31,237 nt of DNA from Oppiella nova (GCA_905397405.1 CAJPVJ010000233.1:1-31237), one strand, 5' to 3'. Shown: positions 1 to 10,193, numbered from the stretch's first letter. Notes: a model not told the origin generated them from the sequence alone. Numbers and translations: made by a program.

Positions 1-589
1 TAATTATTTGAGTATTCATTTCCAAAAATATCTTTCAGTTATTACTATTATTATTGAAGAAAAATAGCATTTTTGGCGTTTCGTATAAGATATAAATTAG
101 AGGCATATTATTCTCATTTCATTTCAATTCATTTAATTATGAAAAATGCTTGGAATCCATGAAATAGAGAATTTCATATCTTTTAATATTTCCTTTATAT
201 ACATATAAATAGAAAACACGAAGAATTTTATGTAGAGATCGTCTGAAAATTTTTCACTAAATTCCGTTCCTTTGGGCGAAATATTTGTGGCTTTAATGGC
301 ATAAGAGATGTAAAACTTTTAAAGGCTTTAACTCATTAGTGCTTTCATAGAGCTTTGCATATAAGGTATTAATTTCGTTGTAGACTAGCATTAGATTTAC
401 AATTAGATCCACTCTTCTTATGTGAGTTTTGGCAATAATTCATATTTTTTTCTTTAATATTATGATTATTATCATTACATTGTATTGCTATAAAGAACTA
501 CAAAAACTGACGAAAAATAGTCATTAATATAAAATACGACTCATTATTATAATATGACTCTAATATAACTGTGGAGATAGTATTAGACG

Positions 590-609
590 GAGAGAGAGAG
601 AGAGAGAGA
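590..609 (+). repeat. (GA)n microsatellite
   Basis: A pure GA dinucleotide run of about 10 units lies directly in the sequence. It is the shortest of the GA/CT tracts in the window. Confidence 0.95.
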
Positions 610-751
610 ACATAACTGAAAAATCCATAAAAGTCCTACAATTTTGTACACTATTCTCGGTATAAGTTCTCTAATTCAGCGAAAAGTCATTCACTTTTAC
701 TGTATTGTCATAATATAATCGACTAATAAAATGGTTCAACATTTAAGTTTC

Positions 752-753
<2 letters not shown>

Positions 754-796
<43 letters not shown>
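754..796 (+). repeat. (GA)n microsatellite
   Basis: An uninterrupted GA run of about 21 units. It directly follows 'ttaagtttcag', so the tract sits just after a CAG and could be mistaken for exon sequence after an acceptor. No frame beyond the repeat supports that. Confidence 0.97.
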
Positions 797-798
<2 letters not shown>

Positions 799-2047
799 GA
801 GTTTAATTTTCTAAAATTAAAGTAAAGAATTTGGAGACAAAAACGAATTTATTTAAGAAAATAAGACTCAATTTTAAAATATGAGGAAAATTTCAAATGA
901 AAAGAGAAAGTCTTTTAATATCAATAGAGAAGAAGTGAATTAAAAGATAACGAAAAATAAGTGAATATTCGTTCAGTGAATGAGAGAAAAGGGAAATAAT
1001 AAATAATTTGTAGACAGAGATAAAGCGATGATATTATCGGCAATCGATTGCAATAACATAAATAATATTTTTGCGAAAATAAGAAAAAGGCATCAAAAAT
1101 GAAAAGATATGAAGAGATAGGAGATGTGAGGGAAAGGAGTGAAAGTGATTGCCATCAAAGAGATTAAGTGAACGGCAGTGCAAGACATTTGGTGTGCCGT
1201 TAGAAATGCAATAAAATTATATGAGAAGCGTTCGCATTAGATTTTGTGCCAAAAATACTAATATTGTCTTTTGTGTTGTAATTTTTGGCAATTCTTGTAT
1301 TCCACTCGTACTCGACATATACAACACATACGAGATATTACACTACATTGGCATAAGTGTTAGGTTAGGGTAGGTTCGGCCACTTTTATGACGGAGCGCT
1401 TAATTTAATGAGCATTTTATGAGATTATCAATAAAATTATGGCACACATGGAGGTGTGAAACACATATCCACACAATTATTGCCGAAAAGAGTTTAATTT
1501 CCGATAAGAATAGCATTTCAAATGACTAATTGAAATAAGTTTTGGCGTTAATTCCTTCATAATTTATAAATAATTGTTTGCCATAATTCATACACACATT
1601 AATGATAATAAATAGCAATAAATGAATGGATAAAAAAGGAGAAGTCATAAAACGTTAACAACAAAGTAATTCCGTTTTTTGAGTTAATAGTGGAAACAAG
1701 AAAATATGACTTTTTGTTTGGTTGCCGTATATTTAAGGCTTAAGTAATGTTTAAGTTGTGCACAAAATATATGAGTTCCTCATTGAGAGGACTGAGAGAT
1801 ACCGACGAAGAGATGATATAATAAATAGACGATAAGAGTAGACAAGAGTGTGAGAGAGGAGTGGAAAACAAATGATATGTGTTTCACAACAATCGCGACC
1901 AAAGGAGCAGATAATAAACAAACGATAAAACAATTTCGAGAGAAATCTTTAGTGTATTTTCGGACACCAGTTGTCGAATGAGTTAATCTTTTAGAGTTTT
2001 ATTACATTGAATACTCAAAAGCAGAGCACAATCGCGAGACAATTATT

Positions 2048-2473
2048 TCAATGGCAATACCTATGAGAATGCGAGTCCATCGGCGGTGATGTGGGATCAG
2101 ATGGGGATGCGGTGTACATAGGATTATAATGACTTAAATATATTAAATGGTGTATTGAGGGCCAGTAGTGACACAACTGATGGTAAGAGTGTATATCAAA
2201 GAGGGGCACATAAAACACAGCAGAGAATTGGGTATTAGAGTAAAGTCTGTTATTAGACAACCAGACCAGTGGCACAAGTGATGGCAGTGGCAGTGATGGC
2301 TGTGTGGGGTAACTGTGCTGTCGATGGCTGTGACCGTTAGACGAGTTGCACTGCGGGCTCACAATACTGTTAAGTGTATGGAAACGAGTGGAAGCGGTTT
2401 GTTGGGCCGGTAGAGCAGGTAATACTATGGGCTGTAGTATGGGTTGTAGGGGTGCCGTCATATGCATCCTCAT
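2048..2473 (-). other. Longest non-repeat open frame (141 codons), possible coding exon
   Basis: On the minus strand an ATG at 2471-2473 (protein begins MRMHMTAPLQPILQP) opens a frame that runs to a TGA at 2048-2050. The frame stays open upstream of the ATG to about 2524. The product is rich in Ser, Pro, His, Leu and Tyr, has no transmembrane segment or signal peptide, and resembles a disordered region. I recognise no domain. A donor-like AG|GTATTG lies just before the stop (around 2060-2066), so the frame could be an exon that splices before the stop. The surrounding DNA is close to 50% G+C, unlike its flanks, and that lowers stop density. Even so, my rough estimate for a frame this long arising by chance here is about one in a hundred. 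The opposite strand is also partly open, so strand assignment is uncertain. A non-coding GC island remains quite possible. Confidence 0.28.
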
Positions 2474-2502
2474 CGGGACACTAACACCAACTGACAGACT
2501 GA

Positions 2503-2694
2503 GCAGCGAATGCGAACTCAACACAAGTCACACAACAACTGGCAAAACGTGTTCAACAGAGCAATGGGAACAACAGCACCAATACCAGTGCCAATACAGT
2601 CGACGAATGCCGTACACCCGGCCCTGTGTTTGAGGTCGACTCTCTGTGTCTGTGGGCCCCCAAAAAAGTGCTGTCAGTGTGCGAGAGAGAGTAA
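2503..2694 (+). other. Plus-strand open frame ending at a donor-like site
   Basis: After a TGA at 2500-2502 this frame is open for 63 codons. The only terminating TAA (2692-2694) lies inside a good donor motif, GAGA|GTAAGAG, with GT at 2691. If that donor were used, the exon would carry no stop. The peptide has an Asn/Thr/Ser-rich stretch, then '...ANTVDECRTPGPVFE...' and '...LCLWAPKKVLS'. There is no in-frame ATG and no convincing pyrimidine-rich acceptor upstream, so it would have to be an internal exon with a weak 3' splice site. It is antisense to the upstream part of the minus-strand frame at 2048-2524; at most one strand is likely to be coding. I recognise no family. Confidence 0.2.
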
Positions 2695-2764
2695 GAGTGA
2701 AAAAAAAGAGAGCACTGGTATTATATGAGCCCCTACTCTATCCTACTCTATGTATATATTGCCG

Positions 2765-2774
2765 TCACATGTGA
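2765..2774. promoter_or_regulatory. E-box palindrome TCACATGTGA
   Basis: A perfect 10-bp palindrome with a CATG centre, preceded by CCG. The same nine letters CCGTCACAT also precede the CACGTG palindrome at 10194-10207. CANNTG sites are bound by bHLH factors in animals. Use as a regulatory site here is inference from sequence alone. Confidence 0.2.
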
Positions 2775-4210
2775 TGATGCAGTGGAAGCGCTTGACGTAA
2801 ATCTTAGTTCAGATGAGGCCAACACTTAATGTATAGATATTTCCAACACATATAATGAACAAATCAAGTCTTTTGCTACACACTCAGCCTCCCAGTGCTC
2901 TCCCATTCATTCACTGTAACACTCTCTCAGTTAAAATGAATGACTGATATACACCAGTCATATATATTTGACTCTAATTTAGATTCATTTCAAAACAAAT
3001 TGGATGACTATTTAGAAAAAAGTATTTTATTTTTAATTCTCAAGTGATAAATCATAATATTCTGTAAATAAAACAAAATATTCTGTACTTTTAATTGGAG
3101 TCTAATTTGTGTTAAGATATACTGAGAGACAGGACAACAAAATGTTGTATTAAATTGTCGGCAGAAACGACAGGAAATGGTTTAGATTTACGGATTAATA
3201 CTAAACATCGGGATCTCGTATCTATAAATAAACACAAATTCATCGATAGATTGATTGCATGTTAGATATGAATGAGTATTTCTCATACAAACAAAACAGT
3301 TATTCAAAAATAAAACTTTTCTGTATTTAAATATGTAAACAAGATTTGAGAGTAAAGAAAATTTCAAGTCAGAGAAAATTTGTTTCTCATTATAATATCA
3401 ATCATTTTTTCAGTTCAACTAATAAACTAATACCAGTTTTTTCTGTGGATTCATTGGTAACCCAAAGTTTGGGTCAGACACCAGCCATATATACAAATCT
3501 ATAAAAACAAAATTTATTTCTCAAGACAACAACAAAACATATGATGTTTTTATTTGTGGAGTTCATTATAACGACTCGCATCTGTCAGTCAATGGGGAGT
3601 ATATATCATATAATTTTGTTATAAACTGGGAAACCATGCAACTGGCGTTTAACAAGGGCTTTTGTATAACAAATTCAATATTATATTACCCGATAATATG
3701 GGCGCAAAATTTTCACTTCTCATTCTCATTATATTTCATAGCCTACCATACAGTAGACACAAAGTTATTAAAAATTTATTCAAAATGCCTGCGAAATTGG
3801 CGTTTAAACGGCGCTATGATATACGGTGTAATAGTCTATAAAAATATAATGTATTGAATTACTCGCGGAATAGTCTAATAAAATTGAGGATATCATGAGA
3901 GTTGATAACATATTTGACATCACATTCATCCCATAGAATGGGCTATAAATGGAAAGGGTTTGCACCAAAAAAAACAAAGTCACCACAAAAATGATCACTA
4001 AAATAGCTTACAGTTTATGAGAATATTTTGGTTATAAAAGACATGGAAAGCGATCTAATCATGTATTAAGTGGATTGAAAATTGAGTCAATGTCTAGTTT
4101 TGGTAGTGAACACTGTGTTTCACTTCTGTGTATATATACGCCCTCAACACCGGCTTTTGGTGTATGAGCTCCAGAAGTTTTCGCTCATATATTCTACAAT
4201 ACTTTAGTTT
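2775..4210. other. AT-rich stretch without a supportable gene
   Basis: The open frames in this span (for example 3636-3857) are short and AT-driven. A short inverted repeat (ACCCAAA G TTTGGGT, 3460-3474) is the only ordered element I see. No RNA gene or transposon end was recognised. Confidence 0.55.
3460..3474. repeat. Short perfect inverted repeat
   Basis: ACCCAAA-G-TTTGGGT: two 7-base arms around one base. It may be a dyad binding site or chance; nothing around it decides. Confidence 0.5.

Positions 4211-4212
<2 letters not shown>

Positions 4213-4242
<30 letters not shown>
4213..4242 (+). repeat. (TC)n microsatellite
   Basis: Uninterrupted TC run of 15 units. It generates Ser-Leu or Arg-Glu repeat peptides in overlapping frames that should not be read as genes. 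Confidence 0.97.
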
Positions 4243-4243
<1 letters not shown>

Positions 4244-4410
4244 AAATAATGTTAAGGTTATGTTATCTTTAAATGAGTTGTTATTTAGCTTCAAATCGAG
4301 AAAAATGAGGCGGAGATGAGTTTGAGAGTCGGTTACTATAAGTAGCAAAATATTAGCTCAAAACAAGGGGTCAAAAGCCTATTCCTATTCTACTATACAC
4401 TAAACTCCCC

Positions 4411-4450
4411 GCACTGTATAGCACTGTATGGTACTGTACGGCACTGGTAG
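4411..4450 (+). repeat. Four-copy 10-bp minisatellite
   Basis: Four consecutive 10-mers: GCACTGTATA, GCACTGTATG, GTACTGTACG, GCACTGGTAG. The copies diverge by one to three bases and the period is exact. This is a small, somewhat aged tandem repeat with no coding context. Confidence 0.85.
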
Positions 4451-4649
4451 AGTAAATTTACACAAAAATACACTTAAAGTTATATTCATTACACTCTTGG
4501 TGTGTAAATACAGTATAAAGAAGATGTACTTCTTTTAAAATAAAAATTAAGTTTTTGCTGAATAAGCATTTTGTGGCGAAAAATATTTTAATTATTTTTT
4601 TTGGTTTGTTTGCATTTTTAGCCGCAACTCTATTCTGGAAACATTTATT

Positions 4650-4653
<4 letters not shown>

Positions 4654-4693
<40 letters not shown>

Positions 4694-4695
4694 TC
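4654..4695 (+). repeat. (CT)n microsatellite
   Basis: CT run of about 21 units with one CC interruption near its 3' end (about 4690). Confidence 0.97.
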
Positions 4696-5125
4696 ATCTA
4701 ATTAGTGCTAAAAGTTTTTTGTTTTATTTGAGCACAAGTTTTTTCGTTTGACATTTAATTAAAAATATGTGTGTTTTTCACATAAAGTGTTAGTTTTTTG
4801 GGGGTTTGTAAAAATATAGCGTATATATAAATATATTTATACAAAGAGTGTTAATTGCAATGATATGTAACAGTAATTTAGTTTACATATAATTGATGTC
4901 ATAAAAATTGACTGCAATTAAAACAGAGACTACATTCTGAATACAACCGCAAGTATTACCACTAATAGCGCTGACATATTAACTAATGGTGTCATCGAGT
5001 CGTGTGTTCACAAGAATTGAGTAAAACTTTCAAAATGTTTTTCAAACATAAAATATATTTTATTTGCATTTTTCTCTATTTATTTACAACAAATCAACAT
5101 TTGATGATTTAAATTAAGAATTACT

Positions 5126-5128
<3 letters not shown>

Positions 5129-5161
<33 letters not shown>
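5129..5161 (+). repeat. (GA)n microsatellite
   Basis: Pure GA run of about 16 units flanked by AT-rich DNA. Confidence 0.97.
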
Positions 5162-5163
<2 letters not shown>

Positions 5164-5500
5164 AACATTTTAAATTAAATTGATATAAATTTAACTAAAC
5201 ATTAGTTGAGAAGAGACTGTAAGAGATGTAAGAGTGATGTGACTATTAATAGCAAACTCTAATCTAATGTGAAGCCAATGGCACAGAAGAAGAACTTGTT
5301 AGGCATCGGAGGATCACTTATGGATCAGTTATGCCAACGAATAGACAATATTTAAAAGTTTGTCGTCTCTCTCGAGGGGTAAAGACATTCATTGAGCACT
5401 TTAAACGAAAACAACTGTAAATACACTACAGCTTTGAATTCACACCAAAACTATGACTTAATGAATGAGAGCCCAGTTTTCTGTGTGAGTGGGTTTACAG

Positions 5501-5503
<3 letters not shown>

Positions 5504-5532
<29 letters not shown>
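5504..5532 (+). repeat. (GA)n microsatellite
   Basis: GA run of about 14 units. A 35-codon frame starting at ATG 5461-5463 reads through it and stops just beyond, which does not support a gene. A second, short GA run lies at 5715-5727. Between them is an AGCAGCTGCT palindrome (E-box CAGCTG at 5594-5599), followed by a TATA-like TATATAAAAA at about 5616-5625. Confidence 0.95.
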
Positions 5533-5534
<2 letters not shown>

Positions 5535-5761
5535 ATCGCTTCGTTATGGGGAGGCTATGGGAGAGTAATGGGAGAGCGAGAGAGTTGGCTGAGCAGCTGC
5601 TGAGCCGGTATTCAATATATAAAAACTTATTTTGAAATGCAATTCATACACGAGTAGACATACGAACAGCTGCCGGATATTAGCCCTAAAAGTTTGCTGC
5701 CATTGAATATAAGCGAGAGAGAGAGAGCACAGGAGAGACATATACTGTAATATTTGAAAAA

Positions 5762-7050
5762 TAAAAAACTTTTTAATACTGAGAGAGAGTATAGTTCAAT
5801 GAGATTACGTGAAAAACTTATTTTTCACAAATATATTGTCGACATTTCGCTTAAACTTTCGGAGTAAAGGTGTTTCTCTTTCTGTCTGAACACAGCTATT
5901 GTTAAAAGCAATGGATATTGAGTTTTAATATTAGTTTTCTGTCTCTCTATAGCCCGACGACAAAGTATTTATTGTCGTCACATAAGAGGAAATGTATTCA
6001 TCTTTTATTTCTGTAAACTTTTTCTCTCGTTTGTACGGAAAACACATTTTCTGTCATATAATACAAAACTTTTTTTGGGTGTAATTCCTGACCGAACGAG
6101 TAATTTATCATAAAATAAATTGTTGTTTTTTTGTACAGTAAATAAATCGCTTGTAATTCAAGTTTACCATAGCTATTTTATGATCAACACCAATCATATT
6201 ATTTTGTAATCACATTATAATTGTGATTGTATCGTAATGATGGTAAAGGCAGGTGAAAATGTATTTCATGTGTCATTTACATTGAGGTCTCATATTTTAT
6301 TAGTGTGGCATTCAATTAAAATTAGTTAATATGGTTCTACTAGAATTGAATTGGAAATTAGTGGTAAAACTAATATTTAGATTACGGTTTTGGATTAGTT
6401 TTGGATACTGTATATGATAATAGTGTCACCACTAATGAGCTATATTTCAATGATCGTATTAATGCGGTATTTATTTAAAAAGATTACAAAAACGTAATGA
6501 ATGCAATAAATGCTTTTGAATCCCAGACCAGAATATATTCATATGAGAGCACTTATACTGATTGTAAGCATAATATCAAATGATTAAATAGGAATAAAGC
6601 TTATTATAGACACAAATTCAAACAGAATATGAATCTAATATAATATAATACAATGCCAACAAATACACGTGTAAAGTATTATTCTTGCATATATTTTAGA
6701 TATGTTTTATTTATACGATAAAATGAATATATTTTGGAAATATTCGCTTAAATTGTGATAATCAAAGATGAATGAAATATTATTATTAAAGTGTTAGAGA
6801 AAGAGATTAAGTGTCACAAAAAGTGATGACAACTTATTTTTGTTGATATGACGGCAATAATGAAAATAATAAATGAGGACAAGTGTCGTGTAAACAGATT
6901 ATATGTTGTGCACCCATTAATTGAAGAATGTCTGTCCAAACACACAATATGTGCGCCAATAAACCAGAGATGCGAATACAATCAGTTGTGCCAATGGATA
7001 GCATAGCATAGGAGGCATAGGAGAGAGCAAACAGTGAGATAAGACCAATA
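5762..7050. other. AT-rich stretch without a supportable gene
   Basis: Dense stops are present in all frames. I see no microsatellite, tandem repeat or splice-like structure worth listing between the GA run at 5715 and the CT tract at 7073. Confidence 0.55.
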
Positions 7051-7071
7051 AATGAGAAAATCAGTGCCTTT

Positions 7072-7072
<1 letters not shown>

Positions 7073-7113
<41 letters not shown>
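7073..7113 (+). repeat. (CT)n microsatellite
   Basis: Pure CT run of about 20 units at the left edge of a moderately GC-rich island. It lies 28 bases upstream of an acceptor-like GATAG (7136-7140), with a CTAAC string between them. It could act as an unusually long polypyrimidine tract if the downstream frame is an exon. Confidence 0.97.
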
Positions 7114-7116
<3 letters not shown>

Positions 7117-7140
7117 CCGTCGCTGTGCTAACATTGATAG

Positions 7141-7334
7141 CAGTGATAGAGTGAAAGACCAAAACGAGTGGCAAAAACAAAATATATCTCTAAAATCACA
7201 GCTTTTGGGCCAAAAACGCAAATGCAATTCGAGTGGAAGATCAATGAATGCAATGACTGGTAGTATAGCCAACACAACCAACAGATCCAATATCACCACC
7301 ACTGCCACGACTGGCATTACTGGCTGTGCTATCG
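7141..7334 (+). other. Possible plus-strand exon, Asn/Thr/Ser-rich frame
   Basis: A frame open from the CT tract to a TAG near 7399 can be bounded by an acceptor-like CTAACATTGATAG|C (exon from 7141) and a donor-like ATCG|GTAAAC (GT at 7335). Its peptide includes 'QLLGQKRKCNSSGRS' and then 'ANTTNRSNITTTATTG', compositionally like a disordered linker. No domain is recognised. The donor is only fair and the pyrimidine tract is a microsatellite, so this could easily be chance in a locally C-rich segment. Confidence 0.18.
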
Positions 7335-7365
7335 GTAAACGGATTCATTGCAACGCCAGACTTAC

Positions 7366-7420
7366 CAGCGCTAAGAAGTACAGTCTATCACGTCTATAGT
7401 GATTATATGGGTTCGGGTGA
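7366..7420 (-). other. Minus-strand donor-like site with short open segment
   Basis: On the minus strand the sequence reads AGCGCTG|GTAAGTC, one of the best donor matches in the window (GT at 7365-7364). A frame leading into it is open from about 7470 and reads '...HDSHPNPYNHYRRDRLYF...'. A possible acceptor (TGACAG, just above 7420) would give a 55-bp exon. It lies opposite and next to a plus-strand candidate exon. Evidence is limited to the donor and a short open frame. Confidence 0.18.
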
Positions 7421-7669
7421 CTGTCATGTGCAGCACATGGAGCACAGGCACAGAACCCAATCGTGAATAGATTTCACAATTAATCCTCACATATAATGAA
7501 TAGAGTGAATGGAAAGGCATTGATTGTGAGCACTGATGGCACTGATAGTGTGCCATAACTTTTAAATGCGATCGAAATTTTGGGGAATAAATGCCATACA
7601 AATGATAGACAGAATCAATGATTTTTAATCTTTAATCGATAAACACTATAATTAAAAGTTGTTTTTCAG

Positions 7670-7801
7670 AGGCAATTAATTGGTGTACTTATAGTAAAAC
7701 TAATAAAAGGCACGACTGTTTGTCCCCATAATGCCCGAGATTTCAATGTAAACCTCATTGACTACAGATATATTCATCGAAGCGAATGGTCAGAGATTTA
7801 A
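7670..7801 (+). other. Possible terminal exon after a strong acceptor
   Basis: A pyrimidine-rich 3' splice site (GTTGTTTTTCAG, AG at 7668-7669) is followed immediately by 43 sense codons and a TAA at 7799-7801. The peptide begins RQLIGVLIVKLIKG, continues '...VCPHNARDFNVNLIDY...' and ends '...EWSEI'. The frame is open upstream of the AG only to 7652. Composition is balanced, with several CpG sites and codons less AT-driven than the flanks. I do not recognise a family. A frame of this length is not statistically rare here; the acceptor placed in frame is what lifts it above background. Confidence 0.25.
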
Positions 7802-8175
7802 ACGAAAAACAGATTGCATTCAATTATAATCAGTGACTCATTTGAGCTCATTTTTCACACACTTTTATCTCATACTTGTATTCAAGTCTTCTCTTCACAT
7901 TTTTGCGCTTAACTTAAGGCTATTTTGGCGCTAATATTAGATATAATCAAATATATTATTCACTGTTACTGTTCAAAGAGTTTTCATATAATTACTGCTC
8001 AAAATTCTCAGCCCATTCTCTAACTGGTTGTACAGTATTAGTGGTTTTCCAACACTAATGTTAATTCAAAATACAGTTTCCCAGTTATATTAGAGTAGAA
8101 TTTTAGAAAGTTTTGGATCCTTTCAACCATTAATTCAATAATAAATTAGTTTGACTTTTTAAAAGCCAAAAGAAT

Positions 8176-8216
<41 letters not shown>

Positions 8217-9270
8217 AGCAAAATGTTTATAATGTGTAGAATTCTATTATATATGAGAACAATATTCTTACACTTGATTCACTCAAATCTAGTTTTTGAA
8301 AAACTTTGTGTCAGACTCTTATTCAGTTTGAAGTCCAGAGTTTTGATTTTATATAACATTTTATTCAAATGAATACAACTCGCAGATTGTGTTTTATTTT
8401 AATAAATACACACAAAGAATAATTCAATTTATTTTATAGTTATAATACTAAATCCAAGGTTTTAAAATCAAAAGTTTTATATAAAAGAAATTGAATATTA
8501 TTTATGTATTATATATTCTAAGCCTTTGGCGAAAAAGCCTTTTTCATGTTTTTGAACTTTCAAACACTCAAAAACTATAAATATATTCAATTGAATTCAC
8601 TTTTTAGAAAGTTTGTTTATAAAATCCTATACAAGAAGAAACTTTTTCCGATTCGTAAACATTTAAATACAAATATCGATTGAATGTGTGTTTTGTATCA
8701 TTTTTGCAATATATTGTTGTTATGATAAGGAATATATTGACTTATTTTTATATCTGATATTAGAGTACAGAACAGAATATATATTTATATATATATATAT
8801 TGTGTACATATATTTGCCATAAACTCATACTTCTATACGAGAGACTGACTTATATGTTGGAGATATTCAAACGATGTGTTAGATATGTTGCACACAATGG
8901 AGAGACGAGAATATATATAAATCATGGGTCGAGAAAAAGTCATATCAAATGCTGTCGTCCTTATGGTGAGAGTAAAGAAGATTCTGTACTCTTCAGAGTT
9001 AAGCGATTCTTGCAATACGTTTGGGAATTTCTATTCATATATATTTTGGGCAATAAATTGAATGATTGAACACTACATATATCTCGGATATAAACCCAAT
9101 ACACGCGCTCTGTTTAATTCAATTTTCAAAACAAATTTATAATTAATTTAATGCTAAATACACTCATAAAGTTATACAAAAAGTTATTGTATAACTAGAA
9201 GGCACTTCTTAAAGATTAGTTGGCATTCATATGCATTTGTGTCTCGTTTTAAATTATAACTCAATTAATT
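7802..9270. other. AT-rich stretch without a supportable gene
   Basis: Contains the GA tract at 8183-8214 and a (TA)-rich run near 8780-8800. Frames at 8800-9069 on both strands are short and AT-driven. No RNA gene or mobile-element end was recognised. Confidence 0.5.
8183..8214 (+). repeat. (AG)n microsatellite
   Basis: Pure AG run of 16 units. It is followed by TAAGCA, so a GAGAG|TAAG string at its edge mimics part of a donor. Confidence 0.97.
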
Positions 9271-9278
9271 GTTTTCAG

Positions 9279-9318
9279 TCTATGTCTGGAAGCCATACGA
9301 AAGTTCTTCACATATTTG
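9279..9318 (+). other. Possible 40-bp mini-exon with start codon
   Basis: A good acceptor (AATTAATTGTTTTCAG, AG at 9277-9278) is preceded by a branch-like TATAAC string. It is followed three bases later by ATG (9282-9284) and the peptide MSGSHTKVLHIF, then a donor-like TTTG|GTAACA with GT at 9319-9320. Without splicing the frame stops at 9336-9338. Such a unit could be the first coding exon after a 5'UTR intron. The evidence is purely positional and no homology can be judged from 12 residues. Confidence 0.2.
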
Positions 9319-9373
9319 GTAACAATATCTACACGTAAAGCATGTTTTCGTGCATTGCTTTGCTGTTTAACTC

Positions 9374-9378
<5 letters not shown>

Positions 9379-9405
<27 letters not shown>
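9379..9405 (+). repeat. (CT)n microsatellite, left border of repeat unit copy 1
   Basis: CT run of about 13 units immediately preceding the first copy of the 100-bp unit. With that unit it forms a 127-bp block (9379-9505). Confidence 0.96.
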
Positions 9406-9409
<4 letters not shown>

Positions 9410-9505
9410 CCAGAAATATATTCTACAAAAATAATACTCCAATTCGTATGGATATTAAATAATTAAGTTTTGGATTTTATTAGCGAAAATTTATCGGAAT
9501 TAATG
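9406..9505 (+). repeat. 100-bp dispersed/tandem unit, copy 1
   Basis: The unit begins ATAACCAGAAATATATTC and ends TTATCGGAATTAATG. It is identical, base for base, to 9534-9633 (same strand) and to the reverse complement of 10451-10550. It encodes no open frame of note and lacks terminal inverted repeats of its own. CT/GA tracts flank the copies, so spread through microsatellite-mediated exchange or a mis-assembly is as likely as transposition. Confidence 0.93.
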
Positions 9506-9506
9506 A

Positions 9507-9533
9507 CTCTCTCTCTCTCTCCCTCTCTCTCTC
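9507..9533 (+). repeat. (CT)n microsatellite with CC interruption, between unit copies
   Basis: CT run separating copies 1 and 2, interrupted by CCC at 9521-9523. A matching interruption occurs in the tract next to the inverted copy (10435-10437). Confidence 0.95.
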
Positions 9534-9633
9534 ATAACCAGAAATATATTCTACAAAAATAATACTCCAATTCGTATGGATATTAAATAATTAAGTTTTG
9601 GATTTTATTAGCGAAAATTTATCGGAATTAATG
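9534..9633 (+). repeat. 100-bp unit, copy 2 (direct)
   Basis: Identical to copy 1 at an offset of exactly 128 bases. Beyond its right end the sequence becomes unique (TGCGAATTG). Confidence 0.93.
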
Positions 9634-10080
9634 TGCGAATTGAATTAGACAGGGAAGTCAGTACTGAGAATACATTATTAGTGTTAATATTAGATTATAT
9701 GAAAGTTTGTGACGTGAATGATGTGAATAATTAGCGAAGAATTAGAGTCAAAGCTAAACCGAATTCGAGTGAAAAGGAAACGCAAAATAAATGTTATAAT
9801 GTTATGGAAAGTAACTTTAAAACTTATTTCTCGATTGATTGCTAATTCCAATGGCAATGGAAATGCAGTCGTCTTTGTTGGGCAAGTGTTAGGAAATCAA
9901 AGTTAGCAATGAATGGTATGAATCGACTATAGTTTGCAAGGAGTGTGTGTCTCTTGGGGTGACCCCAGGACTTGATTGTGAGAGCGAAACAATAGATGAG
10001 AAAATGGAGAGAAAAGAGTGAAAGAGTGGCACAAGTAGTGAACGAATCATATATTAAATTAGTCGCGAAGAGAAGTGCCA
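9634..10080. other. Loop segment of the fold-back, no clear gene
   Basis: Moderately GC-rich. A minus-strand frame at 9842-10081 is open for 79 codons but looks like background (Leu/Phe-rich, no motif). No start or splice structure is convincing. Confidence 0.4.
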
Positions 10081-10193
10081 ACTATTGGCTAAACAGTGCC
10101 TTTGATTTGGCCGTACAGTCGAAACCAATTTAGGCGCACAATGAGACTGACGGTCGACGCCTAATATGGTATTCACGGACCACTTGTACCGTC

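Larger units (their letters stand above)
1..2040. other. AT-rich stretch without a supportable gene
   Basis: Long A/T runs and short stops are present in every frame. Apart from two GA microsatellites (590-609 and 754-796) and a two-copy TTAGG-like string at 1360-1369, I see no coding, RNA or transposon signal. Purine-rich text around 890-1150 is AG-biased on the plus strand but carries no open frame worth naming. Intergenic or intronic DNA is the simplest reading. Confidence 0.6.

Noticed and set aside
1360-1369. TTAGGTTAGG, resembling the arthropod telomere repeat
   Set aside because: Two units only, followed by GTAGG; far too short to call an interstitial telomere.
5461-5568. ATG frame at 5461 (MNESPVFCVSGF...) reading through a GA tract
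   Set aside because: Stops after 35 codons, and the middle is Arg-Glu repeat; the GTGAGTG donor inside it has no partner.
6834-7317. Minus-strand frames of 93 and 111 codons with Arg-Glu repeats
   Set aside because: Again carried by the CT tract at 7073-7113. The hydrophobic part of the longer one is the antisense of an Asn/Thr-rich C/A-rich stretch.
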